Under the pieces are notes generated by a model. It saw nothing but the letters and a program-made list of their open reading frames with translations. It did not search any database and was not told where the DNA came from. Below, piece after piece: positions 26,302 to 35,487 of a DNA stretch of 64,000 bases; position 1 is the stretch's first letter, and every line of letters starts with the position of its first letter. Origin of the DNA: Halorubrum lacusprofundi ATCC 49239 (GTDB lineage: Archaea; Halobacteriota; Halobacteria; Halobacteriales; Haloferacaceae); contig NC_012030.1 of assembly GCF_000022205.1 (NCBI RefSeq), positions 124,001 to 188,000 of the forward strand. The letters are read 5' to 3'. Both the position numbers and the translations under genes were made by a program.

Positions 26302-28677
26302 GTGCGTCTCTCGTTCAATCATGCCAATCCAAACAACGGTAATGAGTCATTCCTCCTTCGATTTGGGACTGGCGGCGCGGAGACGGCATGCATTCTCGTT
26401 GATGCTGGTGACGGTGTCGATCTTGATTCGTTGCTGAGTCCGAGTGATAAGTTGGTAGCGATTTGTCTCACTCATGCACACGTCGACCACTATGCGGAAT
26501 TAACCGCGGCACATCGTGGTGACGTCCCAATATACACGTCTCCGGCCACAGCGACCATCTTGGATGATGTGTTTGATGTTGCCACCAATAAATACGATAT
26601 CACTGCCTCTGAAGCGGTCACGTCTGCCATAACCCCAATTGATGACTGGACAGATGTTGTTCCCGACATCGAAATCCATCCAGTGCCAGCAGGTCATGTA
26701 CCGGGAGCAGTCGGGTTCTTGTTCCGAGTGACAGATGACGATGACACGCATCACATATTAGCTACGGGTGATTTCACGTCCCGTCGAGCGGGAGGATTCC
26801 CTGGCTTTGACTCAGACGGGTTCATCGACGTCGACGTACTCTTTTTAACGGGTGCGACGAACGACAAGTTCGAATCAGCCATTACAGAGGCGTTGGGGAC
26901 TGCCATTTCCCACGCCCATAGTGGCTCTCGGACCCTCGTAACTGCGAGCGGGCTTGTTGGCCCACAGATTGCGTATTTGCTCACAGCAATTACCGCTGAG
27001 TATGATCTGCACGTTCCGATTCGTGTTGTCGGCCAGGTAGCAAAACTCTATGACGAATTAGACTACGAGTGCGACCACGTAACCTCTATCCCTGAGTTCG
27101 GTCATACCGACGAGTGTTTAGAATCCGGCGTTATTACGATTGCTGGGCCAGATGTTCCCCGTGAACAGAGTAGTGGGCGGCTCTTCGGCGTGCTTCAGGA
27201 GGATCCGAACGCGTGTGTCGTCCAACTTATTGGATCGGGGAAAACACCGCGGACAACCGGTCAGTGTACGATTCATACGCATACGCTTTCGAATCACCCT
27301 ACGCGCGAGACGCTTGTTGAGGTGCATGAGGCGATTGATCCGACGGAGACGGTGATTACACACAGGCATCACGGCGCAAAAGAGGAGTTCAATGATCTGT
27401 CTGGTGTCGTATGGGGATCGGGGGATACTGATGAACACATTCTCTATGACGGCTCACAGTGGCGTTTCCCGCCGTGGATGGGTGGCGGTACTGTGCCTCG
27501 TGATGCGGGTCGTAATCTCCAGCAGTTCGCTGGGTCCGAGCTCATGTTGTCGTTTTCTGTGCCGTCACTTGATCGCCATTCGACTCCCGATCTTGACGCG
27601 GAGGGACTCATTGCAGATCGGTTAGCTTCGATGTTACACCAGAGTCAGGGGGCTGGCAGAGATTCGGACATCCTTGACACGGGTAGCACTGCCTCCGTTG
27701 GTGAACCAACGTACTCCACGACGCAAACAATGCCGAGTAACAATACGAACTCAGACGGCGCTGACGCATCGGAGACCCCTTCACACGGGTTGATACGTAC
27801 AACAGGTCCTGATGGTTTTGATGAAATTGATCCGCAGCTGCAGGCTGCTCTTGACGACGGTAGCCTGACGGAAGCTGAGATATCGAAAGTCATAGCTGCA
27901 CAAAAGCAAGCCGCTGAGAAAGCACAGGATACAGAGATACCGCCGACTGAAGCCGAATCTTCAACTGATGCGAAGACATCGTCTTCAGGTGAAGAAGAGA
28001 GCGGTGAGAGTGACACGGAGGTAGACGTCGACGACTCACCAGACGAAGTAGAATCATCTGCTGGGACGTCCACCACGACAACCGATGCCGAACATGCTGA
28101 CGGTAGATCAGAGGTTCAGGATGCAACTACTACGAACGATACTACTGATGAAGATCACGAGCAATCTCCACAGCAAAAAGCAAATGCCGAAGACACTGGT
28201 GAGTCAACTGTGAGTGGGCCTGAGGAAGCTAAGTCGCCAGCGATGGAGACGCTTCAGCTTAATCCAGCTGCTGTCGCGTTGGCTGACCAGGCTCTTGCGG
28301 CCGGTTCGGAGGCTGAAACGATCACGATGGTGATTTCAACGGCTGTCAGCGAGTATGTTGCTGCCCTCTTGGCTGGTGACGCTGCTGGTACCGAAGAGGA
28401 ACTGTTTGAAATTGATTTCCAGGGGAGCCCGGCAGCCGAAGGTGCTCTGAGAGCTGTCGTTGATGACGAGGTAGAGTCCCTATCAGCGCTTGCTGCCGAA
28501 GGGATTGCAGCTGCGATTTCAAGCGACAATTCGGTCTCCCGAGAGATTAACGTTTTAGAGAGTCACTATCGGTATCTGGATTCGATACTAGCTAATGACG
28601 ACTATGTCTTCGATAGCTACGAACCAGTCGTCGAAGCAGCTATTGCTTGGTACGTCTCTTCGAACAACGAGTCATAA
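26302..28677 (+). CDS. Beta-CASP-like metallo-hydrolase with long acidic linker
   Basis: 791 residues from GTG at 26302. The N-terminal metallo-beta-lactamase fold has THAHVDH (His58, His60, Asp62, His63), PAGHVPGAVG (His132), ATGDFT (Asp157) and a late THRHHGAKEEF. This order is like beta-CASP nucleases (RNase J/CPSF-type) that process RNA or DNA. Residues ~430-640 are a Ser/Thr/Glu/Asp-rich disordered linker. A C-terminal helical domain (residues ~650-791; LNPAAVALADQALAAGSEAE) resembles nothing I can name. The next gene on the opposite strand encodes a vWA protein. Substrate unknown. Confidence 0.75.
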   Translation: MRLSFNHANPNNGNESFLLRFGTGGAETACILVDAGDGVDLDSLLSPSDKLVAICLTHAHVDHYAELTAAHRGDVPIYTSPATATILDDVFDVATNKYDITASEAVTSAITPIDDWTDVVPDIEIHPVPAGHVPGAVGFLFRVTDDDDTHHILATGDFTSRRAGGFPGFDSDGFIDVDVLFLTGATNDKFESAITEALGTAISHAHSGSRTLVTASGLVGPQIAYLLTAITAEYDLHVPIRVVGQVAKLYDELDYECDHVTSIPEFGHTDECLESGVITIAGPDVPREQSSGRLFGVLQEDPNACVVQLIGSGKTPRTTGQCTIHTHTLSNHPTRETLVEVHEAIDPTETVITHRHHGAKEEFNDLSGVVWGSGDTDEHILYDGSQWRFPPWMGGGTVPRDAGRNLQQFAGSELMLSFSVPSLDRHSTPDLDAEGLIADRLASMLHQSQGAGRDSDILDTGSTASVGEPTYSTTQTMPSNNTNSDGADASETPSHGLIRTTGPDGFDEIDPQLQAALDDGSLTEAEISKVIAAQKQAAEKAQDTEIPPTEAESSTDAKTSSSGEEESGESDTEVDVDDSPDEVESSAGTSTTTTDAEHADGRSEVQDATTTNDTTDEDHEQSPQQKANAEDTGESTVSGPEEAKSPAMETLQLNPAAVALADQALAAGSEAETITMVISTAVSEYVAALLAGDAAGTEEELFEIDFQGSPAAEGALRAVVDDEVESLSALAAEGIAAAISSDNSVSREINVLESHYRYLDSILANDDYVFDSYEPVVEAAIAWYVSSNNES

Positions 28678-28763
28678 TCGGAGTCAACTCAATTACGATC
28701 AGTCATTGACGCACGATTAAGATCAGAAAAGCAGGTCTCTGTCCAGCGAGTTAGAAGCTGGCG

Positions 28764-29393
28764 TTAGGTGTCGCGTTCCTGTCGCTGGCGATCTTCGTCG
28801 TTATATCCGCTCATAGAGCCGTCTACACGGGCTTCACTGATGGTTTCGGATGTTGATTTGTAGGCGTCTCTGGTTCCCTCGCCGTCGTGAGCCATGGTTA
28901 GTGAGCGATCTTGTTCAATACCCATTCCTTCGGCGGTTAGCACTGCATCTTGATTCGCACCAATAAAGAGGAACTCCCAGCCATCGGCTTCTTGCCGGGT
29001 CTCTATACGGCCTCGTACAGCATCTTTGGGTGTCTCAGAAGCGTTTTCCTTGCCATCAGTCAACACGACGATGATAACGTTGTCAGGTTGTTCGGCTTGG
29101 TCAACTGCCGCAATGTCTTCGGCGGTTTCGTCGACTGCCCGAGCGATGGCGTCGTGCAACGCTGTCCGCCCGCGAGACTTGTAGTTCTCGTCGGTGAGCT
29201 CCGGGGCGTCGGCAACGGGATACGTTTCGTAGATTTGGTCGACGGTGGTGTTGAAGTCGTACAACGTGACCGTCGCTGTCCCTTCTTCGTTGCGCTGGTC
29301 TTTGAGAAACGTGTTGAATCCGCCTCTGGTGTCGTCAGCGATTGCGTCCATTGACCCTGAAGAGTCAAGCACGAAGGTGATGTGCGTATCCAT
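28764..29393 (-). CDS. von Willebrand factor A domain protein
   Basis: 209 residues. A complete MIDAS is visible: DSSGSM at residues 10-15, a Thr in SRGRTALHDA, and VVLTDGKENASE. It binds a divalent metal and mediates protein contacts. No signal peptide or membrane segment, so it acts in the cytoplasm. The tail (SGYNDEDRQRQERDT) is polar and disordered. Convergent with the metallo-hydrolase. vWA proteins often pair with AAA+ or nuclease partners; here the beta-CASP-like protein is the nearest candidate (inference). Confidence 0.85.
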   Translation of the reverse strand: MDTHITFVLDSSGSMDAIADDTRGGFNTFLKDQRNEEGTATVTLYDFNTTVDQIYETYPVADAPELTDENYKSRGRTALHDAIARAVDETAEDIAAVDQAEQPDNVIIVVLTDGKENASETPKDAVRGRIETRQEADGWEFLFIGANQDAVLTAEGMGIEQDRSLTMAHDGEGTRDAYKSTSETISEARVDGSMSGYNDEDRQRQERDT

Positions 29394-29558
29394 ACGTTAA
29401 TATAAAGACTAGTCAGCCTGATAACACTGTCTCAACCGTGACTGATATGGTCGATATAGATCCCGATGCTCGTTTGGAACGCAGCTGATTTGCTATATAT
29501 AGTTGTATTTTGCTTTCATTGATAGTTTTATTACCTGTTTAGAATATGTAGTGGATAC

Positions 29559-30032
29559 ATGAATTTTTGTGAGGAGTGTGGTGTTCTTGTAGTACCTGGT
29601 GCAGATGGTGAGCAGTGTACGGATTGCAACCCGACAGGCGGGGCACCAATTCTCTCTCGTCAAGCAGAGACGGTTGGAACCGAGCTTGAGAAACTCTCTT
29701 CGACGAAGAGCGGTGCTATCCGAAAAAAGAATGCAGTGAAGTGGCTTCGAAACTGTGAGAGGCCTAGCTCGTCAGAATTGAAGCGGTCGATGCTCCCGAA
29801 ACCGGCTAGGTTCGAAGGTAGCACGTTCGAAACAGACATTTCAAATATTCGTGTTACCGGTGATGCACAGTTCATTGAGACCATTGCAGGGCTTCTCAAA
29901 CCGATTCTTGATCTTGAAAACGATGAGACACGTGTTGAATTGAATCTTCAGCGAACAAAAATCCGAGATACAAAGCGGTATACTGGCAATTATGCATTGT
30001 ACCTCTCTGTAACTGAAAGAGGCGGTCAGTAA
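29559..30032 (+). CDS. Zinc-ribbon protein, conserved hypothetical
   Basis: 157 residues. The N-terminus MNFCEECGVLV...CTDCNP is a zinc ribbon. The remainder (KWLRNCERPSSSELKRSMLP, then FETDISNIRVTGDAQFIETI) is a mixed alpha/beta domain. No known catalytic motif. A TATA-like stretch (TTTATTACC) lies upstream near 29527. Divergent from the vWA gene. Function unknown. Confidence 0.6.
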   Translation: MNFCEECGVLVVPGADGEQCTDCNPTGGAPILSRQAETVGTELEKLSSTKSGAIRKKNAVKWLRNCERPSSSELKRSMLPKPARFEGSTFETDISNIRVTGDAQFIETIAGLLKPILDLENDETRVELNLQRTKIRDTKRYTGNYALYLSVTERGGQ

Positions 30033-30060
30033 CTCGCCACAATTAAGAGCTGAACAAGGA

Positions 30061-30195
30061 TTACGAGTAGAAAACAACAGGTCGTCGGTTGCCGCCGGAG
30101 TCGTCATCTGGAAGATGCTCTGAGAGGTCCTCGCGGTCAGCGTCACAGAGGAGTTGATCAAGAACGTCGTTATTCTCTCTGATCGAGGTTCGCAC
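30061..30195 (-). CDS. Small ORF downstream of truncated gene
   Basis: 44 codons from GTG at 30195 (RTSIRENNDVLDQLLCDADR, then EDLSEHLPDDD) to TAA at 30061. It begins three bases after the stop of the gene fragment at 30199-30430, so the two were an operon. The acidic C-terminus GNRRPVVFYS looks natural. It may be an antitoxin-like partner or a fragment. Not recognised. Confidence 0.45.
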   Translation of the reverse strand: MRTSIRENNDVLDQLLCDADREDLSEHLPDDDSGGNRRPVVFYS

Positions 30196-30198
30196 GAG

Positions 30199-30430
30199 TT
30201 AGTGTTTGCTTGTGAGAGTCGGAATATGGTCTTCAAATAGTCTATCAAGAGCAGTCCAAAGGATTTCGGTTGGGATCGACTTGTTGAATTGAGCGCGGTT
30301 GTACTCTCTTTTATTCACTCCGGGGTGCTTATATTGAAAATGGACGGGTCCTAGATCGGGATGATCGTCATCACGATGCCAGCCACAATTAAATCCCGTA
30401 TTTGGATCTGCGTAGTGAATACGATAATAT
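30199..30430 (-). pseudogene. Gene fragment truncated by IS5-type element
   Basis: The reading frame begins at the IS border and encodes YRIHYADPNTGFNCGWHRDD, then GPVHFQYKHPG and a C-terminus ILWTALDRLFEDHIPTLTSK. The HFQYKH segment recalls TumE/DUF6516-like toxin proteins of haloarchaea (weak similarity by eye). The 5' end is removed by the element at 30431. Confidence 0.55.
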
Positions 30431-30482
30431 GGCTCTGTTGAAATCCTTGAAGATTTACATGTTTGTCGTGTAATTCCATGAG

Positions 30483-31304
30483 ATGAAGACCCTCCCGAAG
30501 TCGCAGATTCTCCGTTTTACTGAGAAGGCGATCCACCTAGCACGCCGAGCAGTCTCTCGATACTCCTCGAAGTTTTCTAAACACCGCTATACACTCCCGC
30601 AGCACGTTGTTCTACTGTGTCTCAAAGTTCGGAAGAACACGACCTATCGTGGTCTGCTTGACGAACTGATCGAGATGCCACGCATTCGTCAAGCTCTTGG
30701 ATTAACTGAACTACCTACGCCATCAACGCTCTGTAAGGCGTTCAATCGGCTTGATATGGCTGTATGGCGTGTTGTATTGACTCTCTCAGCGACGCTACTT
30801 CCGACGAGTGGAATCGTTGGAGTTGATGCGTCAGGGTTCGACCGCAGTCACGCCTCAAAACATTACACGAAACGGGCTGAACTCACGATTCAGCAGCTCA
30901 AAGTGACGCTGTTGGTAGATACGAAAGTGAACGCAATTCTCGATCTGCACGTGACGACGACACGAAAACACGATAGTCAGATCGCTCCATCGTTGGTCAA
31001 ACGCAACCCCGAGACCATCGACATTCTGCTCGGTGACAAAGGCTACGACGACCAGAAGATCAGACGACTTGCCCGTCACCACGAGGTTCGGCCACTGATT
31101 AAGCATCGTGAGTTCACATCTCTCCACAAGGCATGGAACGCACGCTTAGACGCTGATCTCTACGGACAGAGAAGTCAATCAGAGACGGTCAACTCAACGC
31201 TCAAACGAAAGTACGGTGCCTTCGTTCGCTCCCGACAATGGTGGAAACAGTTCCGTGAACTCGTTCTTAGATGTCTTGTCCACAATATCGACCGAGCCCT
31301 CTAA
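30483..31304 (+). CDS. IS5-family transposase
   Basis: 273 residues. DDE residues are Asp115 (GVDASGFDRSH), Asp185 (LLGDKGYDD) and Glu234 (SQSETVNSTLKRKYG). An N-terminal helical DNA-binding part (YTLPQHVVLLCLKVRKNTTY) precedes the catalytic core. All residues are present and the frame is open, so the gene looks functional. Similar single-frame transposases are frequent in haloarchaeal IS5-type elements. Confidence 0.92.
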   Translation: MKTLPKSQILRFTEKAIHLARRAVSRYSSKFSKHRYTLPQHVVLLCLKVRKNTTYRGLLDELIEMPRIRQALGLTELPTPSTLCKAFNRLDMAVWRVVLTLSATLLPTSGIVGVDASGFDRSHASKHYTKRAELTIQQLKVTLLVDTKVNAILDLHVTTTRKHDSQIAPSLVKRNPETIDILLGDKGYDDQKIRRLARHHEVRPLIKHREFTSLHKAWNARLDADLYGQRSQSETVNSTLKRKYGAFVRSRQWWKQFRELVLRCLVHNIDRAL

Positions 31305-31363
31305 GATCAGTACAGAGCAAAGGTCCCACAATCGTTATCTCATCAGGCATTAACCCATTATGT

Positions 31364-31537
31364 ATGTCAAAAGTAATTTGGACACTTGCTGTAGCATATG
31401 GTCTCGTTGGACTCGGTCTATTCTACAGTTTAGCAGTAGATTCTAGTGAGCTATTTTTAGCCATGACTACCGTCATCTATGTTCTAATGCTTCCATTAGC
31501 ATATCTAGTCTATAAAAAACGGGTTGTAAGTGAGTAA
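31364..31537 (+). CDS. Small two-helix membrane protein inside IS
   Basis: 57 residues from ATG at 31364: WTLAVAYGLVGLGLFYSLAV, then AMTTVIYVLMLPLAYLVYK make two transmembrane helices with a short acidic loop. It lies after the transposase and before the right terminal repeat, making it a passenger gene. Function unknown. Confidence 0.6.
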   Translation: MSKVIWTLAVAYGLVGLGLFYSLAVDSSELFLAMTTVIYVLMLPLAYLVYKKRVVSE

Positions 31538-31661
31538 TCGCTCAAGAAACAGCCAATTCCCACATCTACGTAGCAGCTGTGTCACTGCTAAAAGTGTTAG
31601 TTCAATAGGATTTCAACAAAGCCTATGTACCTTAAACTGGCTATTTTGGATTGGTATACTA

Positions 31662-32730
31662 GAGGGTGTCATAGAAAGCGTCACACACGAAGACGCAGGA
31701 TGTTGGAACTGTGTCTACGAGCGCCAGCATCCTGCAAGAGGAGACTTCTATCGACGAGTTCTTCAATGTAATGGCGACCGAGACGCTCGCGTTGTTCGAG
31801 CATCTTGAGTTCGACTTTCTCGAAGAATTCGATGTGTTCGCCCCCGCTCGCCGGGGGCGAACACGAGATCATCACCCACCAGCACTCTTCCGAGCGTTCC
31901 TGCACTGCTACTACAAGAACGTCTACGGCATCCGTCCAGTCACGCGAGAACTCCAGAACACGGTCGTCTGGCTCAGCTGTGGCTTCGATCGACCGCCGTC
32001 GAGAGACGCGGTCGATCGCTTCCTCACCGACCTCGAACACGTCGTCGACGAGGTCTTCGACCGCCTCGTCGAGCAGGCCGCCTGCCGCGGCCTGCTCGAC
32101 TTGACCTACTCCATCGATTCCACCGACGTGAGGACGATGCCCGCCGACCAAGACGCGTCGAAAGGCTACGATCCAACCGCCGAAGAGTACTACCACGGCT
32201 ACGGCTGTACGATCGTCTCGACCGGGCAAAAGATCCCGATTGCCGCGGAGTTCACCGAGAGCAAGCAAGCGCCAGAGGAGACGGCGATGCGCGTCACGTG
32301 TGACGCGCTCGCCGTCGAGAAACCGATCTGGATGCTTGGAGACAGCGCCTACGACACGCTCGGCTGGCACGACCACCTGCTGGCCGCAGGGGTCGTGCCA
32401 GTCGCTCCGTACAACGCACGAAACACCGACGATCCGAAAGACATCGAGTACAGGGTCGAAGCCCGCATCGACGAACACAGCGAGGACGTTCAGCTGAAGC
32501 AATCGACGCTAGACGAGACGTACAACCGCCGGAGTGGAGTCGAACGAACCAACGACGCCGTCAAGGACTGCGGCCTCGGGCACGTTCGCGCCCGAGGCCG
32601 CGTCCACGCACGAGCACAAGTGTTCCTCGCGCTGTGCCTTCGTCTCGTTATTGCGATCACCAACGACGAACGCGGAGACAATCCAGGAAGCACCGTCATC
32701 ACGCTATGAGAACTATTCTATGACACCCTC
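31662..32730 (+). mobile_element. 1069-bp ISH element, copy 1
   Basis: Ends GAGGGTGTCATAGAA (31662-31676) and TTCTATGACACCCTC (32716-32730) are a 15-bp inverted repeat. It carries one transposase gene. Flanks are ATACTA on the left and GAGTAA on the right, so no target duplication is visible. Identical in length to copy 2 (42441-43509), in opposite orientation. Confidence 0.9.
31711..32709 (+). CDS. DDE transposase (IS4/IS5 superfamily)
   Basis: 332 residues from GTG at 31711; identical to the copy at 42462-43460. DDE residues are Asp139 (IDSTDVRTMP), Asp211 (LGDSAYDT) and Glu278 in YNRRSGVERTNDAVK, which matches the Y-x2-R-x3-E-x6-K signature. Active-looking. Long antisense frames across this gene are codon-bias shadows. 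Confidence 0.93.
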   Translation: MSTSASILQEETSIDEFFNVMATETLALFEHLEFDFLEEFDVFAPARRGRTRDHHPPALFRAFLHCYYKNVYGIRPVTRELQNTVVWLSCGFDRPPSRDAVDRFLTDLEHVVDEVFDRLVEQAACRGLLDLTYSIDSTDVRTMPADQDASKGYDPTAEEYYHGYGCTIVSTGQKIPIAAEFTESKQAPEETAMRVTCDALAVEKPIWMLGDSAYDTLGWHDHLLAAGVVPVAPYNARNTDDPKDIEYRVEARIDEHSEDVQLKQSTLDETYNRRSGVERTNDAVKDCGLGHVRARGRVHARAQVFLALCLRLVIAITNDERGDNPGSTVITL

Positions 32731-32849
32731 GAGTAAAACAATCAAACCCATCGAATAGGTCTAAGACAGTGTAACATCAGCTGAAAATTTGATACAGGAA
32801 TATACCGGGTGAAGAGAGGCCGTGAACGTTTTGTGTCGTTCGTAACTTG

Positions 32850-33776
32850 ACGTGGTGCGGCTGGTGTGTCAACGAAGGCTATCTTGAAGCACACTACGCC
32901 CAGCGGGCCAGTGCGACCGCGCCACTCCCTGATGACGACGGTCGCAAGCCCGGTGACCAGCAGGCTTGGACCTCCGAGCAGCGTCACGCACTTACCCGTC
33001 ACGTCGACGAACAAGCCCGTAATGCCATCGAGGCACTCACTACACTCTCAGAGGATGTCGACCCACGTGAGAAGCAACAAGCTAGATATACTGCCCTGAG
33101 AGCTGCCCGAGACCGAGCCTTGGTGTTCGTCCTAGCATACACCGCCGTTCGGGTCGGGGAACTTCTTCGGGACCCGAACGATCCGCGTCGACGTGGCGTC
33201 CGCTGGGAGGAACTTTCGCTCGACGACGGGAGTATGGACGTCTACCGGAAGAAACAGCAGTGGGACGCCGCGAGTCTCCCCGACCCGGTTATTACGCCGC
33301 TGCGGAGCTATCGCCAGCTGATGGACCCGCCGACAGAGCGTTGGCCGGTGTTTCCGACGTTCGACCAACGGACACTCGCAGGGCTCGTCCAGGATGAGCT
33401 AACTGACCGAGGGGAACGCTCGAAAGCAATTACTGAGTGTCGACAGAAGTACGCTCGCGACCTACTGCTGGCGCTCGATAATGATATTCGGCCACCGTCG
33501 ATCACGACTGACGGTGCACGGTCGATTCTTCAGCGGCTTTCAGAGGCTGCAAAGATTGATATCGACCATCCGAAACACGACTACCTCGCGCCCCACGGTG
33601 GCCGGCGTGGTATGGGTGAGGTCCTCGTTCGCACGTTCGGGTATACAGTCGCTGCCCGGTATCTCGACAATTCAGAGGAGATGGTCCGTGAGCGGTATTC
33701 ACATATTGAGGCTGGGGAGTTAGGTGATGTTGCTACAGAAGCCCTCAACGAGGTTGATTCTCTGAATCGTAGGTAA
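32850..33776 (+). pseudogene. Truncated integrase, second copy
   Basis: Very similar to residues ~110-414 of the integrase at 20631-21881, with many silent and a few amino-acid differences. It lacks the N-terminal DNA-binding domain; similarity begins abruptly at WCGWCVNEGYLEAHYAQR. Catalytic Arg, HGGRRGMG box and YSHIEAG remain. The break point lies ~120 bases after the 1069-bp IS. Without its N-terminal domain it is unlikely to be active. Confidence 0.88.
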
Positions 33777-33820
33777 AATCGATGAGGGCTATTGGGTAGG
33801 TCCAGTTAGCGCCCGAACAA

Positions 33821-34450
33821 TCAGTCAGCCAACGAGCGAGATTGTGGCCGGTCGGCCAACAGAACTGACGATTCGACGTCGTTGAGTACCTTGAAGGCCA
33901 GCGAGCCATGGACTAACCGCGAAAGTAGCCCCTCCTGTGCGGCCCCGATCATAACCATCGAGTGGTCCTCGGCATGGCGGGCAATTGCATCCTCGACATC
34001 GCCGGAATCATCGACGATCTGGCTTGCATCATCGAGATTATGATCTGCGGCCTACTCAGCGAGGAACGTTTCACCGTCTTCCCGCTCGGTAGGGGGTTGT
34101 CTACAAGATAGAGCAGCGACAAATTTGACCTACGATCAGCGTCGATCCGGTCGACATGTTCTGAACCTCCGTGAAGAGGCGTCTGGTCAGGCAATTGGAC
34201 GATGTGTGTGGCGACCACATTGCCGCCTTTAGCTTTCGCCAGCAGGCTCCCGAGTTTGATCAGGTTCTTCTCGGTCCGGGGGTTCGACAGCGGCAACATC
34301 ACCCGGTAATCGCTGTTATCCGGCTGGACGGTCGACGCGGCTGAGACGGTCGCATCCGGCATTTCCTCTGAACGGTCTAGGATGTACTGACCAAGATATC
34401 CCTGATGGTATGTCTCTCCGAGGGCGTAGATGAAGTACCACGTTATGATC
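33821..34450 (-). pseudogene. Permease/universal-stress-protein fusion remnant
   Basis: The minus strand first encodes the end of an amino-acid permease (ITWYFIYALGETYHQGYLGQ), then a UspA domain (DYRVMLPLSNPRTEKNLIKL, THIVQLPDQTPLHGG) and, after frameshift and in-frame stop, its second half (EDHSMVMIGAAQEGLLSRLV). This permease-plus-USP fusion is typical of haloarchaeal APC transporters. The membrane part is lost, so it is a decayed fragment. 34451-34577 holds nothing else. Confidence 0.8.
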
Positions 34451-34577
34451 TAGGATGTCATTGCCGACCATGACGCTACACTACGATCACACGAACTCTT
34501 AGCGGAGGGTGTCGGTCTCACTGGTCGACGAAAAGGGGTTTAGCGCCACTTTCAGCTAAATAGTCAACACGCACATC

Positions 34578-35039
34578 TCAGCAGACAATTTCTCCATACG
34601 TCATTATGTAGGTGCGATTGTTGTATCTCACATACGTCTCTTCCCTAAACCCAATGACTCCTTCCACTGTACCGTCCGAATACATTTCTTGGCTTGAGAC
34701 TCTCGCTACCCGTGCATCAGGATCTCGAAACGATTGATCATCAAGACCGTCATCAACTTCGCTATGATTTGTCTCATTTGAGGTATTGATACTAGTACTG
34801 ACACCTGCCATTTCTGGTTCATAATTTTCTTCGGCTTCTGAAAGTGCTTGAGAAAGATATTTAGAATCAACAAATTGCTCTGATGCTCCATCGAGAACGT
34901 CTACACCTTTTGGCACATCACCTGCAACAAATACTTCAATCTCACCGACCCCAGGGCAGCCACCAAGCACCTGAGACAGACATCCACTGAATCCAGTCGA
35001 GACCCCAACAGTGAGACCAACGAGAGTTCGTCTCTTCAT
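34578..35039 (-). CDS. Secreted lipoprotein, hypothetical
   Basis: 153 residues. MKRRTLVGLTVGVSTGFSGC is a Tat-like signal with lipobox. The C-terminal part ends VRYNNRTYIMTYGEIVC, which resembles the C-termini of the proteins at 35163 (VQYNGEWYRIQIGEW) and 36936 (LWYNDEFYRYGLYI). The three may share a small C-terminal beta-hairpin domain. The mature part is acidic. Function unknown. Confidence 0.65.
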   Translation of the reverse strand: MKRRTLVGLTVGVSTGFSGCLSQVLGGCPGVGEIEVFVAGDVPKGVDVLDGASEQFVDSKYLSQALSEAEENYEPEMAGVSTSINTSNETNHSEVDDGLDDQSFRDPDARVARVSSQEMYSDGTVEGVIGFREETYVRYNNRTYIMTYGEIVC

Positions 35040-35162
35040 GAAAATGAATTGATGTCCATGAGTATATATTTTCTCCTAAGATTGGAACTTTGTCGACTAC
35101 ATCCTCAAGGAGAACGGTGCTCGACTCCCGAACTTAGTGAGAACGCCACGAAACTCCTTTAG

Positions 35163-35366
35163 ATGACGAAAACAAACGGTGGTGAAACAGATATCTGTCT
35201 GAGTGGCTCAGATGAGAACGTTGCACCACCCCACCAGCGCACAGCAGTCGACGAACTCAGAACCACACTGTCTTTGCTTGAGACCAATACCTCCAGTGAT
35301 CAAGTAGAGTACGTCCAGTACAATGGTGAGTGGTACCGTATACAGATTGGGGAATGGGTCGTCTGA
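35163..35366 (+). CDS. Small protein with YN-x-(E/R)-(W/T)-Y C-terminus
   Basis: 67 residues: an acidic N-terminal half, then VDELRTTLSLLE and a final QYNGEWYRIQIGEW hairpin like that in the neighbouring lipoproteins. No signal peptide, so it could be a remnant of a longer lipoprotein. Divergent from the gene at 34578. Confidence 0.5.
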   Translation: MTKTNGGETDICLSGSDENVAPPHQRTAVDELRTTLSLLETNTSSDQVEYVQYNGEWYRIQIGEWVV

Positions 35367-35487
35367 AAAACACAGATGAGGCATTCGGGTAGATCCTGTA
35401 AGTAGAATTCTAAACTGAACTCAAGTGGCGATAGTCACTGTAATTATATCGACAAGGTAGAGACAACCGTGCCTAACCAACAGTGAA

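Larger units (their letters stand above)
30431..31623 (+). mobile_element. IS5-type element with passenger gene
   Basis: Bounded by GGCTCTGTTGAAATCC at 30431-30446 and GGATTTCAACAAAGCC at 31608-31623, an inverted pair with one mismatch. TAT on both sides may be a 3-base target duplication. Between the transposase stop (31304) and the right end lies a second small gene (31364-31537), so this IS carries cargo. Confidence 0.78.

Noticed and set aside
31681-32502. 273-codon ORF antisense to IS transposase (also at 42669-43490)
   Set aside because: Mirror of the transposase in both copies, no family features; explained by codon bias.
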